A stretch of DNA of 43,116 nt, taken from assembly GCA_028696805.1 (NCBI GenBank), contig JAQVGI010000006.1, forward strand, positions 1-43,116. The letters are read 5' to 3'. The translations under genes and the position numbers were made by a program. The first letter of the stretch is position 1. Every line of letters starts with the position of its first letter. Under the pieces are notes generated by a model. That model was not told where the DNA came from and made no database searches. It saw nothing but the letters and a program-made list of their open reading frames with translations. Shown one piece after another: positions 15,368-25,871 of the stretch. Source of the DNA: Alphaproteobacteria bacterium (GTDB taxonomy: Bacteria; Pseudomonadota; Alphaproteobacteria; CAAHEQ01; UBA3637).

Positions 15368-16148
15368 TCTTTCTCCCCCAACACCTCATCGGAGAACAGC
15401 GAAGCGAGCTCTTGCTTCACCGCCTTCTTCTCCGCATCCGAGCCGTCCAGCAAATCGATCAGCTCCGCTATCACTCTATCACGATAAGATGTAAAAAGAA
15501 ACTCTTTTTTTCTTAATTTTTCGGCGGCGGGCGTCCGCAGGTTGTATTGCCACGCCAGCCCGCAGGCGACAATCGTCAAAATGGACTCGTTCTTGATGTT
15601 CTTATACAGGATGGGCCTTTTGGCACGCGCCGCCGCATAGAACTCGCCGTCTATCTCCAAACGCGTGCTGCTGATGCCTTTCAGGCGGTCATACAGATAC
15701 GGGATGTCGTCGGCGTTGTGCTTCAGGTTGGCCAGCATGTCGGCGTCGCGGACGAAATCCAGATACGGGCGCGCGGCGGGCGGATCCGCGTCCGACGGCA
15801 TCCGGTTGTGCCATTCGATAACGGAGGCGATCGTTGTTTCGCCGGGGAACCGCTTCGAAAAATACGCCGCGCCCAGCTTGCCGTGATCCAATTCCCTGTG
15901 GAACGCGCCGTCCTTCCATTGCAGCGGCCGGCCGATGTCGTGCAGGCACGCGCCGCGCCAGATGATCTCCCGCGCCGATGCGTCCAGATCGGGCGCCAGG
16001 TCCGTCAGCCTTTCCGCCATCCGGATCACCTCATACGCATGCGCCAGCTTGCCGGTCAGGAAATCGCGCTCGCCGGCGCTTTTCGCCATGCAGATGCGCT
16101 CGGCATACAGCTGGACGAGGCATTGCTCGTCCGGGTTCGTCAAATCGA

Positions 16149-16152
<4 letters not shown>
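15364..16152 (-). CDS. HDIG-domain phosphohydrolase of unknown substrate
   Basis: This 262-residue protein carries an intact HD domain: H38, the doublet H71-D72 in CLHDIGR, H90, H115 in EWHNRM and D136 in VRDADML. Such metal-dependent phosphohydrolases act on nucleotides, second messengers or nucleic acids; the HDIG form does not settle which. The C-terminal third is basic with a KLRKKEFLF stretch, encoded by an A+T-rich patch. It is translationally coupled on both sides: its ATG overlaps the glgB stop and its stop overlaps the glgX start, both as ATGA. The 16152 start is chosen for that overlap rather than the far longer frame that runs into glgB. A regulatory role in glycogen turnover is suggested by context only. 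Confidence 0.85.
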
Positions 16153-18389
<2,237 letters not shown>

Positions 18390-18416
18390 GTTTTTCCTTT
18401 GCGTTTGCTTGCGTCC

Positions 18417-18422
18417 CTTATA
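18417..18422 (-). promoter_or_regulatory. possible -10 box for the glycogen operon
   Basis: TATAAG on the minus strand lies 27 bases before the glgB ATG. No good -35 box is found at 16-18 bases, so this promoter is weak, activator-dependent or wrongly placed. Confidence 0.4.
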
Positions 18423-18463
18423 GCACATTCTTTTGCGAAAAAGAAAGGGGGGAGATAAAAAAT

Positions 18464-18492
18464 TTGACAGGGGGTTCAAAATGGAATATAAT
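18464..18492 (+). promoter_or_regulatory. perfect consensus sigma70 promoter
   Basis: TTGACA (18464-18469), exactly 17 bases, then TATAAT (18487-18492): both boxes match the consensus. Transcription should start near 18499, leaving a leader of about 35 bases with AAAGGAG before the ATG at 18534. Confidence 0.88.
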
Positions 18493-18533
18493 GCCCGCAT
18501 AGGGGGATTTGTTTACAACAAAAGGAGAACAGA

Positions 18534-19139
18534 ATGACGCCTTTGGAAAACAAATGCCTGCATGAAGCCAGGCGCCTGCACGCGGATGTCGCCTATGGCG
18601 GCGGGCGGACCATGCTGGATCAGGTTATGGAAACGGCCCTTTTGATCAACCTGTGCACCGATCTGTCTATCGAGGACCGGGAAACCGCCATCTGCGCCGC
18701 GCTGCTGCACAAATGCTTCGAGCCCAAGCGCATCGTTCAAGGCGCCGCGCCGCTGACGGAAGGCGACGTGCGGCGGCTGGCCGGCGACAAAGTCCTGTCC
18801 GTCGTCAGGGAGCTGATGACCGAGCCGGAGGATAAAACCAAATCCAAGCGCGATCAATGGGCGGAAAAGGCGCAGTGGGCGAAAGGATTGTCCCAGCCTG
18901 CGCGCGAAATCCTGCTGGCGGAAAAAATCGTGAACTTCACCACATCGCGCGACCGACCGAATCCGAGCAAGCCTCCGGAATGGCACCTCGAATACTTCGA
19001 CACGCGGATGCTGATGGTGGAGGCATTGAAAGACACCAACAACACCTTGTATCGCATCGCCTGCCAGATGAAAGCACACGGCGTCTGTGCCGTTTCCATA
19101 ATGCAGGCCGCCCGCGCCCGTTCAAACGACGGGCGGTAA
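18534..19139 (+). CDS. SpoT/MESH1-like HD protein with degenerate active site
   Basis: The 201-residue protein has the helical layout of the (p)ppGpp-hydrolase HD domain of SpoT and MESH1. The regions aligning with 'AALLHDVVED' and 'KLADRLHN' are recognisable as AALLHKCFEP (55-64) and LLAEKIVNF (127-135). The residues that bind metal and act in catalysis are changed: the HD doublet is H59-K60, the ED pair is E63-P64 and the later Asp is E130. It therefore looks catalytically dead or repurposed, perhaps as a nucleotide-binding regulator. There is no synthetase domain. It has a perfect consensus promoter and an AAAGGAG ribosome site, so strong expression is expected. Family assignment rests on pattern, not on a search. 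Confidence 0.7.
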   Translation: MTPLENKCLHEARRLHADVAYGGGRTMLDQVMETALLINLCTDLSIEDRETAICAALLHKCFEPKRIVQGAAPLTEGDVRRLAGDKVLSVVRELMTEPEDKTKSKRDQWAEKAQWAKGLSQPAREILLAEKIVNFTTSRDRPNPSKPPEWHLEYFDTRMLMVEALKDTNNTLYRIACQMKAHGVCAVSIMQAARARSNDGR

Positions 19140-19145
19140 GTCATC

Positions 19146-21530
19146 CTAGCTGATAAACGTGCCGCGCGGAACGCATACGCTTTGCACTTCGTCCCACTGG
19201 TAATTGCAGGTCAGGCAATAATACTCGTTGGACAGATCTCCGGGAGTTTCCGGGCAAAGCGTGCAGCCGCTGGATGCATTGTATTCGCCCGCCGGGCATC
19301 CGACGCATGTCCCCGCGGCCGCATTCCATGACCCGTTGCAGGCGATGCAATCCCCCCGCCGCGTCAACGTGCCCGCATCGGCCGGGCATGCGGCGCACGT
19401 GTCCTTTACCGCGCTGTAAGTGCCGAGGGGGCACTTCATGCAGTCGGCGCTGTTGGGGAACTTGGCCCTTTGCCCCGGGCATTGCTCATAGCATGTCTTG
19501 TAGACATTGTCATAGCCATCGTCCGGATTTTCATTTTTCACCCCGACAACCTGGCTCGTGTTGCACGGATAGCATGTTGCATTGTTGCCCATGAACGAAA
19601 CGTCGGGTTCGTCGCACGGCAAAACACAATAAAAGGAGAGGCCGCCAACCCCGACGCGCTTCGCGCGGCCGTTCTGTCCGTCGCAAACGGCGCAATCGGC
19701 CCCTTTCGTATATGTGACGAATCTGCCGGGATCATCGCAGTTATATGTGCCCGACTGGGAATAGAACTCATCGTCCGCCCTTGTTTTCAAACACAGGTAT
19801 CCCGCATGCGTCTGCCACCACACGCGCCGGTTTCCGCAGGCGTTGCATTCCGCTTCGGTTATTTTCATCGCCGCCGGATCGTCGCAGTTCCGGCAGGAAT
19901 TATCGACCATGGTATAGCCTTCCTGGCAAACGCAGACGCCGTTTCCATCGAGCGCGGACAGCGCCGGACACACACCCGCCCTGCAAACGGAACCGACCAA
20001 CACATGCGTCCGGTTGCCTGCGGCGTCCGTGCAGGCGGCGCATGTCGCCCTGAAATCCTCCCGCAGTCCCTGGTCTATGGAAGTCGTCGAACACGGATAG
20101 CACCCGCCGTTCAGATTGCGCAGCGGCCTGTCGCCCGGACAGGTTTCCAATCCGCAATACCCCACGTTTCCGCCGAGCCAAACGCCGATGCGTTTAACAG
20201 CCGACGAGCCGTTGCAGACATAGGAGCACTCGTTCGGCAGGCCCGTTCCGCCGCTGTTATACTCATGCCACGTCGTATTGACTTCTGTCACCTGATCGCA
20301 GGGGAAACATCCCTGGATTCCAAAGAAATAACCCTCGGGGCATGCATACATGCAATACCCCAGATATCCCCGGAACCATCGGCGGCCTCCATAAGGCCCC
20401 GTCCCTTCCGGACACAATGTTTCGCAGATATTTTTATTGGCAACGCTGATCAGCTGATTTTTATCGCAGGCATGGCAATTCTCGTCCAGGTCCATCAGCG
20501 GCGTCGCTTCGGGACATGGCAGAACACAGGCAGAACCTCGATAATCCGGATCGCCTTTTTCATACAGAACCCGGTTGGGGCAATCGGCGCAATTACCCTC
20601 AACCCCGTTAACGTAAACAATGGCTTGCGTGGCGCAGTTGTGGGAATCTCCATACTGATCTTGCATCGTCGCGCGGCCGCACATGTTCACGCTTGTATAA
20701 CACACCGGAATGCGCGTGTCGGTGCAATCCGCATCCGTCAGGCATTCGACGCACATATTTGAATCCGTGCGGACGGGCAGATGCTTCGGGCAAACGCATG
20801 CGCTTTCCGAAGCGTCGGGCTCCAGCATGCCGGGACACACGCACTTCCCATCCCTCAACTCGGTAAAGGCCGGGCCGGGGCACTCGCACGCTCCCGTATC
20901 CGTATCATACATATCGTTCGGCGGCTGGCACAGGCAGAGGCATTTGCCGGTGTCGGAATCGATGACGACTTGGCGTTCGTCAATATCGCCGTTGGTCCTG
21001 CATTTGAAATCATCGTCACATTTGTTTCCGGGAGAAACCGGCCGCCCCGCCCCATCCCAGAAAAAGACAAACCCCATCCGCACGGAGGCATTTTCTCCGC
21101 CGGAAAAGCAGGGGTCGGCGTTGAAATCCTCCACACGCGCCCCGTTAATCAGATACAGGCTCGGCGCATCCCACCGCCGTTGCAGGACGGACGCGCACAC
21201 ATCGCCGGAAACATTCTCGACATTGACGACGAAGCCATCGTCATCCGGCAGAACCTCCCGTTTATAATCATACATGCCGGCAATCCTGCCCTCGGAAGGG
21301 GTGAAAGTGGAATTGTTCCTATACTGCGTGAAAACCGCTGTCCGCTCGATGTTGACGCTCCCGAGAATCTCGTTGGCCCGATAGTATCGGACGGCATACC
21401 CGTATCCCAGAAGAGCCAGAATCGACAAAACGCCGATAATCGCCAGAACGGCGAGTATTTCGACCATCGTCCGGCCGAACTCGCGGCGCCGGCCAGCTAG
21501 GGGGACAGAGCGTTTTGCGACAGGTGCCAT
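19146..21530 (-). CDS. cysteine-rich giant protein with type IV prepilin N-terminus
   Basis: I know no named family with this whole architecture. The 794-residue protein starts with a basic leader and a class III signal: cleavage expected after G20 in REFG|RTMVEILAVLAIIG, with Glu at +5, then a hydrophobic helix to about residue 47. This is the type IV pilin/pseudopilin N-terminus. After about 100 residues of a pilin-like head come roughly 600 residues with about 70 cysteines (my count) in CxxC and C-x(2-10)-C spacings, resembling EGF, TNFR or growth-factor-receptor style repeats, e.g. CPAGEYNASSGC and CPLGTYSAVKDTC. A disulfide-rich surface stalk anchored or polymerised through the pilin helix is the likely form. 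No pilus motor genes are nearby. Confidence 0.8.
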   Translation of the reverse strand: MAPVAKRSVPLAGRRREFGRTMVEILAVLAIIGVLSILALLGYGYAVRYYRANEILGSVNIERTAVFTQYRNNSTFTPSEGRIAGMYDYKREVLPDDDGFVVNVENVSGDVCASVLQRRWDAPSLYLINGARVEDFNADPCFSGGENASVRMGFVFFWDGAGRPVSPGNKCDDDFKCRTNGDIDERQVVIDSDTGKCLCLCQPPNDMYDTDTGACECPGPAFTELRDGKCVCPGMLEPDASESACVCPKHLPVRTDSNMCVECLTDADCTDTRIPVCYTSVNMCGRATMQDQYGDSHNCATQAIVYVNGVEGNCADCPNRVLYEKGDPDYRGSACVLPCPEATPLMDLDENCHACDKNQLISVANKNICETLCPEGTGPYGGRRWFRGYLGYCMYACPEGYFFGIQGCFPCDQVTEVNTTWHEYNSGGTGLPNECSYVCNGSSAVKRIGVWLGGNVGYCGLETCPGDRPLRNLNGGCYPCSTTSIDQGLREDFRATCAACTDAAGNRTHVLVGSVCRAGVCPALSALDGNGVCVCQEGYTMVDNSCRNCDDPAAMKITEAECNACGNRRVWWQTHAGYLCLKTRADDEFYSQSGTYNCDDPGRFVTYTKGADCAVCDGQNGRAKRVGVGGLSFYCVLPCDEPDVSFMGNNATCYPCNTSQVVGVKNENPDDGYDNVYKTCYEQCPGQRAKFPNSADCMKCPLGTYSAVKDTCAACPADAGTLTRRGDCIACNGSWNAAAGTCVGCPAGEYNASSGCTLCPETPGDLSNEYYCLTCNYQWDEVQSVCVPRGTFIS

Positions 21531-21568
21531 CGGAACGACTTTCTTTCAAGAGAGGGACATACCGGTTC

Positions 21569-21597
21569 AATCTACATCGTCCTTTCCAATAAATCAA
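21569..21597 (-). promoter_or_regulatory. promoter of the cysteine-rich prepilin gene
   Basis: On the minus strand TTGATT (21592-21597), a 17-base spacer and TAGATT (21569-21574) lie about 38 bases before the ATG at 21530. The ribosome site (GAAAG) is weak. Confidence 0.7.
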
Positions 21598-21637
21598 GAA
21601 GGAAAATAAAAATATCGATGCTTTTTCAAGTCGGGAT

Positions 21638-21664
21638 AGAGCCCCCGCGCGGGGCTCTTTTTTT
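21638..21664 (+). terminator. strong plus-strand intrinsic terminator with no gene directly before it
   Basis: AGAGCCCC (21638-21645), a five-base loop and GGGGCTCT (21651-21658) are followed by a run of seven T on the plus strand. On the minus strand there is no T run. The nearest plus-strand gene upstream is the HD-like gene ending at 19139. Confidence 0.8.
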
Positions 21665-21676
21665 ATAAAAAATCGC

Positions 21677-21705
21677 TTGCAATCCGTTCAAAAAAATGCT
21701 ACACA
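21677..21705 (+). promoter_or_regulatory. promoter of ppdK
   Basis: TTGCAA (21677-21682), a 17-base spacer and TACACA (21700-21705) lie just after the terminator at 21638-21664 and 73 bases before the ppdK ATG, which follows an AAAAGGA ribosome site. Confidence 0.55.
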
Positions 21706-21778
21706 CGTTCGGTAAAAACAACTTTTGCGGCTCTGAAAATGGTTTCGGGGCGCTTTTTAAGTAGGAAAAGGACAAAAA

Positions 21779-24448
21779 ATGACAGAGACAAAATGGGTCT
21801 ATACATTTGGCGACGGCGCAGCGGAAGGCAAGGCCGACATGAAGAACCTGCTGGGCGGCAAAGGCGCCAACCTGGCCGAGATGTGCCTGGTCGGCGTGCC
21901 GGTTCCTCCGGGCATGACCATCACGACGGACGTGTGCACGTATTATTATGACAACAACCACCAATACCCCGCCGACTTGAAAAACCAAGTGCTGAAAGCG
22001 CTGGCCCATATCGAGCAGACGCTCGGCAAGAAGTTCGCCGACAAGGAAAACCCCCTGCTGTTCTCGGTCCGCTCCGGCGCGCGCGTGTCGATGCCCGGCA
22101 TGATGGACACGGTTTTGAACCTGGGCCTGAACGACGAAACCGTCGAGGGCCTGGCGAAAATCTCGGGCAACGCGAAATTTGCGTATGACAGCTACCGCCG
22201 CTTCATCCAGATGTATGCCGACGTCGTGATGGGCGTCCATTCGCACAAGTTCGAGGCCGTCCTGGACCGCGTCCGCGACGCGAACGGCTACACATTCGAC
22301 AACCAGATGACGATCGACCAGCTGAAAGGCGTCATCGCGGAGTTCAAGGCCATCTGCGAAAAAGACGGCAAGCCCCTGCCGCAGGATCCGATGGAGCAAT
22401 TGTGGGGCGGCATCGGCGCCGTGTTCAAATCCTGGATGGTCGAGCGCGCCATCATCTACCGCAAGCTCAACAACATCTCCGAAAAATGGGGAACGGCCGT
22501 CAACGTCCAGGCGATGGTGTTCGGCAACTCGGGCGACAACTCGGCGACGGGCGTGTGCTTTTCGCGCGATCCGGCGACCGGCGAGAACTATTTCTACGGC
22601 GAATACCTGAAAAACGCCCAGGGCGAGGATGTCGTGGCCGGCATCCGCACGCCGCAGCCGATGACCAAGATCGCCAAGGAGCGCGGTAAGGTCGACCTGC
22701 CGTGCATGGAGGAGGAGTTCCCCGTCCTGTTCAAGGAATTGTGCGACATCCGCGCCAAACTGGAAGCGCATTATAAAGACATGCAGGACATGGAGTTCAC
22801 GATTCAGGACGGCAAGCTGTGGATGCTGCAGACCCGCAATGGCAAGCGCACCGGAACGGCCGCGCTGAAAATCGCCGTCGACATGGTGCGCGAGGGCCTG
22901 ATCGACAAGAACACGGCCATCCTGCGCGTCGACGCCGCCCAGCTGGATCAGCTGCTGCACCCGATGTTCGACAAAAAGGCCAAGAAGGAAGTCATCGGCA
23001 TGGGATTGCCGGCTTCTCCGGGCGCCGCGGTCGGCAAGATCGTCTTTTCGGCCGACGATGCCGAAAAATCGGCGCACCTGGGCGAAAAGTGCGTCTTGGT
23101 CCGCGTTGAAACCTCTCCGGAAGACATCGCCGGCATGCACGCCGCCGAGGGCATCCTGACAGCACGCGGCGGGATGACCTCCCACGCGGCCGTCGTGGCC
23201 CGCGGCATGGGCAAGCCGTGCGTTTCCGGCGTCGCCGAACTGCGCATCGACTACACCGCCAAGTTCCTGAAAATGGGCGATGTCGTCTTGAAAGAAGGCG
23301 ACATGATCTCCATCGACGGAACGACCGGCCAGGTGATGAAGGGCGCTCTGGCGCTCGTCGTCCCCGAAATGACCGGCGATTTCGGCGAGTTCATGGGCTG
23401 GGTCGACGCCGTGCGCACATTGAAAGTCCGCGCGAACGCCGAAACGCCGCTGGACGCCAAGACGGCGCGCAATTTCGGCGCCGAGGGCATCGGTTTGTGC
23501 CGGACGGAGCATATGTTCTTCGACCCGAGCCGCATCAACCACATGCGCGAGATGATTCTGGCGAACACGGAAGCCGACCGGCGGAAGGCGCTGGCGAAGC
23601 TGCTGCCGTATCAGCGTCAGGATTTCGTCGACCTGTTCACGATCATGGAGGGTTTGCCGGTGACGATCCGCCTGCTGGACCCGCCGCTGCACGAGTTCCT
23701 GCCCAACAAGCATTCCGAGCAGGTCGAAATCGCGCAGGAGCTGGGCGTTCCGGTCGAGGAAATCGCCGCGCGGACGACGCAGCTGCACGAATCGAACCCG
23801 ATGCTGGGGCTGCGCGGCTGCCGTCTGGCGGTCGTCTACCCGGAAATCTGCGAGATGCAGACCCAGGCCATCATCGAGGCCGCGATCGAAGTTGCCGGCA
23901 AGGGCCTGAAAGTGCTCCCGGAAATCGAAGTGCCGCTGATTTCTTCGAAAAAAGAGCTGGAAATCTGCAAGAAAATCATCGACGCGACCGCCGAAAAGGT
24001 CTTTGCCGACACAGGCAAAAAGGTCCACTACACGGTCGGCACGATGATCGAGCTGCCGCGCGCCGCCCTGCTGTCGGGCGAAATCGCGGAAGTCGCGGAC
24101 TTCTACGAGTTCGGCACGAACGACCTGACCCAGACCGCGCTGGGGATGAGCCGCGACGACGCCGGCTCCTTCCTGCCGAGCTATGTCCAGAAAGGCGTTT
24201 ATGATGCCGATCCGTTCGCCAGCCTGGACGCGACGGGCGTCGGCAAGCTGGTCGCGATGGCCTGCAAGGACGGCCGCGCAACGAAAAAGGACTTGTTCCT
24301 GGGCGTATGCGGAGAACACGGCGGCGATCCGAAGTCCATCGCGTTCTTCAACGACTTCCTGGACGGCGTGTCATGCTCGCCCTACCGCGTGCCCATCGCG
24401 CGCCTGGCCGCGGCCCAAGCCGCCGTCAGAAAGGCGAAAGCGAAGTAA
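21779..24448 (+). CDS. ppdK: pyruvate, phosphate dikinase
   Basis: PpdK interconverts pyruvate, ATP and phosphate with PEP, AMP and PPi, replacing or complementing pyruvate kinase in PPi-linked glycolysis or serving gluconeogenesis. The 889 residues equal the usual length (about 880). The N-terminal ATP-grasp domain shows GGKGANLAEM (27-36) and SVRSGARVSMPGMMDT; the central swivel domain has the phosphohistidine H469 in GGMTSHAAVVARGMGKPC; the C-terminal TIM barrel shows GLCRTEHMFF, the GTMIELPRA strand and the catalytic-Cys motif GVCGEHGGDP. The gene is monocistronic, with its own promoter and a strong terminator. Confidence 0.98.
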   Translation: MTETKWVYTFGDGAAEGKADMKNLLGGKGANLAEMCLVGVPVPPGMTITTDVCTYYYDNNHQYPADLKNQVLKALAHIEQTLGKKFADKENPLLFSVRSGARVSMPGMMDTVLNLGLNDETVEGLAKISGNAKFAYDSYRRFIQMYADVVMGVHSHKFEAVLDRVRDANGYTFDNQMTIDQLKGVIAEFKAICEKDGKPLPQDPMEQLWGGIGAVFKSWMVERAIIYRKLNNISEKWGTAVNVQAMVFGNSGDNSATGVCFSRDPATGENYFYGEYLKNAQGEDVVAGIRTPQPMTKIAKERGKVDLPCMEEEFPVLFKELCDIRAKLEAHYKDMQDMEFTIQDGKLWMLQTRNGKRTGTAALKIAVDMVREGLIDKNTAILRVDAAQLDQLLHPMFDKKAKKEVIGMGLPASPGAAVGKIVFSADDAEKSAHLGEKCVLVRVETSPEDIAGMHAAEGILTARGGMTSHAAVVARGMGKPCVSGVAELRIDYTAKFLKMGDVVLKEGDMISIDGTTGQVMKGALALVVPEMTGDFGEFMGWVDAVRTLKVRANAETPLDAKTARNFGAEGIGLCRTEHMFFDPSRINHMREMILANTEADRRKALAKLLPYQRQDFVDLFTIMEGLPVTIRLLDPPLHEFLPNKHSEQVEIAQELGVPVEEIAARTTQLHESNPMLGLRGCRLAVVYPEICEMQTQAIIEAAIEVAGKGLKVLPEIEVPLISSKKELEICKKIIDATAEKVFADTGKKVHYTVGTMIELPRAALLSGEIAEVADFYEFGTNDLTQTALGMSRDDAGSFLPSYVQKGVYDADPFASLDATGVGKLVAMACKDGRATKKDLFLGVCGEHGGDPKSIAFFNDFLDGVSCSPYRVPIARLAAAQAAVRKAKAK

Positions 24449-24467
24449 ACGATTCGTTAACGCTGCG

Positions 24468-24500
24468 GACCCCGCCCTCAAAAAGCGGGGTCTTTTTTAT
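24468..24500 (+). terminator. intrinsic terminator of ppdK
   Basis: GACCCCGC (24468-24475), a nine-base loop and GCGGGGTC (24485-24492) are followed by TTTTTTATTTTTT. Confidence 0.92.
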
Positions 24501-24509
24501 TTTTTCCGC

Positions 24510-24538
24510 TTGCTATTGCCCCCGAAACGCCGTAGACT
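24510..24538 (+). promoter_or_regulatory. promoter of the LamG-like / pilin gene pair
   Basis: TTGCTA (24510-24515), a 17-base spacer and TAGACT (24533-24538) lie 20 bases before the ATG at 24559, which has a GGAGG ribosome site. Confidence 0.75.
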
Positions 24539-24558
24539 GAACGGACAGCGGAGGAAAC

Positions 24559-25866
24559 ATGATTGTCTGGGGCGCCATTTTCACTTTCTTGATCAGTATT
24601 CTGACCTATATGTTTTTCCCGCGGTCGGATGTCGTTCAGGTGGAGCAGCCCTTGGCCGAACCGGCCGTCCTGGCGTTCGTGGAGCAGCATCAGGCCGCCA
24701 AAAACTATATGAAATACATGATGCAGATCAGCAGGGGCGAATCGGGCACCGACTTCATCAAAATCCCGCCGGCGACCAGCTTGGTCGATTACATGCCGCG
24801 TGGCATCATACATCAAGTGGGAACGGGATTTGGCCTGCCCGCGAACTACCGGTATAACAGCGCTCTGGCGTGCATCGGGGCGACCGGCACGCTGACTTCC
24901 AATTGCCCCGCCGCAACCAGCCAGTTCATCGTCACGATGGGGCGCGCCAGCGAACAAACCTGGTGGGATTTAACCCAGATGCGGCCGGATTCCTGGCGCC
25001 GCGCGATTTTGAAATTGACACGGGGATCAACGGAATGCGGCACATTGTTTGAAAAAACATTGCCCGGAAATGTGAAAAACTATTTCGTGGACACTTCCCA
25101 AAGGCTCGTGCCGGTTCCGGCCGCGATTACAAATTATCTGGGTATCGATGACGATATCCTGTTCTGCATCACGCCGTTCGCGCGCCCGTATGCGCAGGGC
25201 AACCTGGCGCTGCATGTCGATGCGATCAACAACACCGGCACCGGAAACGCCAACAATGCTGCCATATTCAACTTCGGGACGGGGACGTTTACCCTCACCA
25301 ACAATAATATTGTCAGCGGGGTGCCGTATTGGAAAATGAGCTCGTCCATTACGATGGAGCGTACGAGCGGCAACCTCAAGACCGGGCCGATTCTGATTTC
25401 GACGACACTGCGGCTGGCGACGAATGCGGCGGGGACTGCTCCGATTTGGCATGTCGGGAACAAGCAATTGCAATATTCCAAAAACAACGACGACCTGAAC
25501 ATCCGGCTGATGGACGGCGCAACGCCACGGGGGAATCTGATCACATTATCCAACTATTTCACCAAAGGCACCATCCGCAATACATTCAACATCACATATA
25601 TCGAGGAATCGGCCACGAACACAGCCGAAATCTGGATAAACGGGCAGAAAAAACTCCCGGAGTTCTCCATCACGGCGATGGCCGGCAATACGATCGAATT
25701 CGATGCGGACATCTGCGGCACGGACAGCTGCAAATTCATCCACAACATCAAGATTTACGACGCGGTTTTAAGCGCGGACGACATGATGGAAAACTTTAGG
25801 CTTGACAGGCGGCGCTTCGGCGTGTATTATGACTGCGCGACATACAAAGACTGCGGGGTAAGATAG
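24559..25866 (+). CDS. membrane-anchored protein with LamG-like C-terminal domain
   Basis: I do not recognise a named family. The 435-residue protein begins with one hydrophobic segment (residues 2-19) and no canonical prepilin cleavage site, so an uncleaved N-terminal anchor is likely. Residues about 40-200 have paired cysteines and pilin-like spacing. Residues about 215-430 look like a laminin-G/concanavalin-like beta sandwich: repeated short strands, an 'AEIWINGQKK' strand, and the typical closing segment IKIYDAVLSADDMMENF followed by the LDRRRFGVY end. Such domains bind carbohydrate or protein ligands. It sits five bases before the minor-pilin gene and shares its promoter, which suggests that both are parts of one surface structure. 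Confidence 0.7.
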   Translation: MIVWGAIFTFLISILTYMFFPRSDVVQVEQPLAEPAVLAFVEQHQAAKNYMKYMMQISRGESGTDFIKIPPATSLVDYMPRGIIHQVGTGFGLPANYRYNSALACIGATGTLTSNCPAATSQFIVTMGRASEQTWWDLTQMRPDSWRRAILKLTRGSTECGTLFEKTLPGNVKNYFVDTSQRLVPVPAAITNYLGIDDDILFCITPFARPYAQGNLALHVDAINNTGTGNANNAAIFNFGTGTFTLTNNNIVSGVPYWKMSSSITMERTSGNLKTGPILISTTLRLATNAAGTAPIWHVGNKQLQYSKNNDDLNIRLMDGATPRGNLITLSNYFTKGTIRNTFNITYIEESATNTAEIWINGQKKLPEFSITAMAGNTIEFDADICGTDSCKFIHNIKIYDAVLSADDMMENFRLDRRRFGVYYDCATYKDCGVR

Positions 25867-25871
25867 GACTC

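Noticed and set aside
21626-24319. 897-residue open frame antisense to ppdK
   Set aside because: It mirrors the highly expressed ppdK gene; high G+C codon choice leaves few stops in the opposite frame. Its translation is Asp/Arg/His-rich with no domain.
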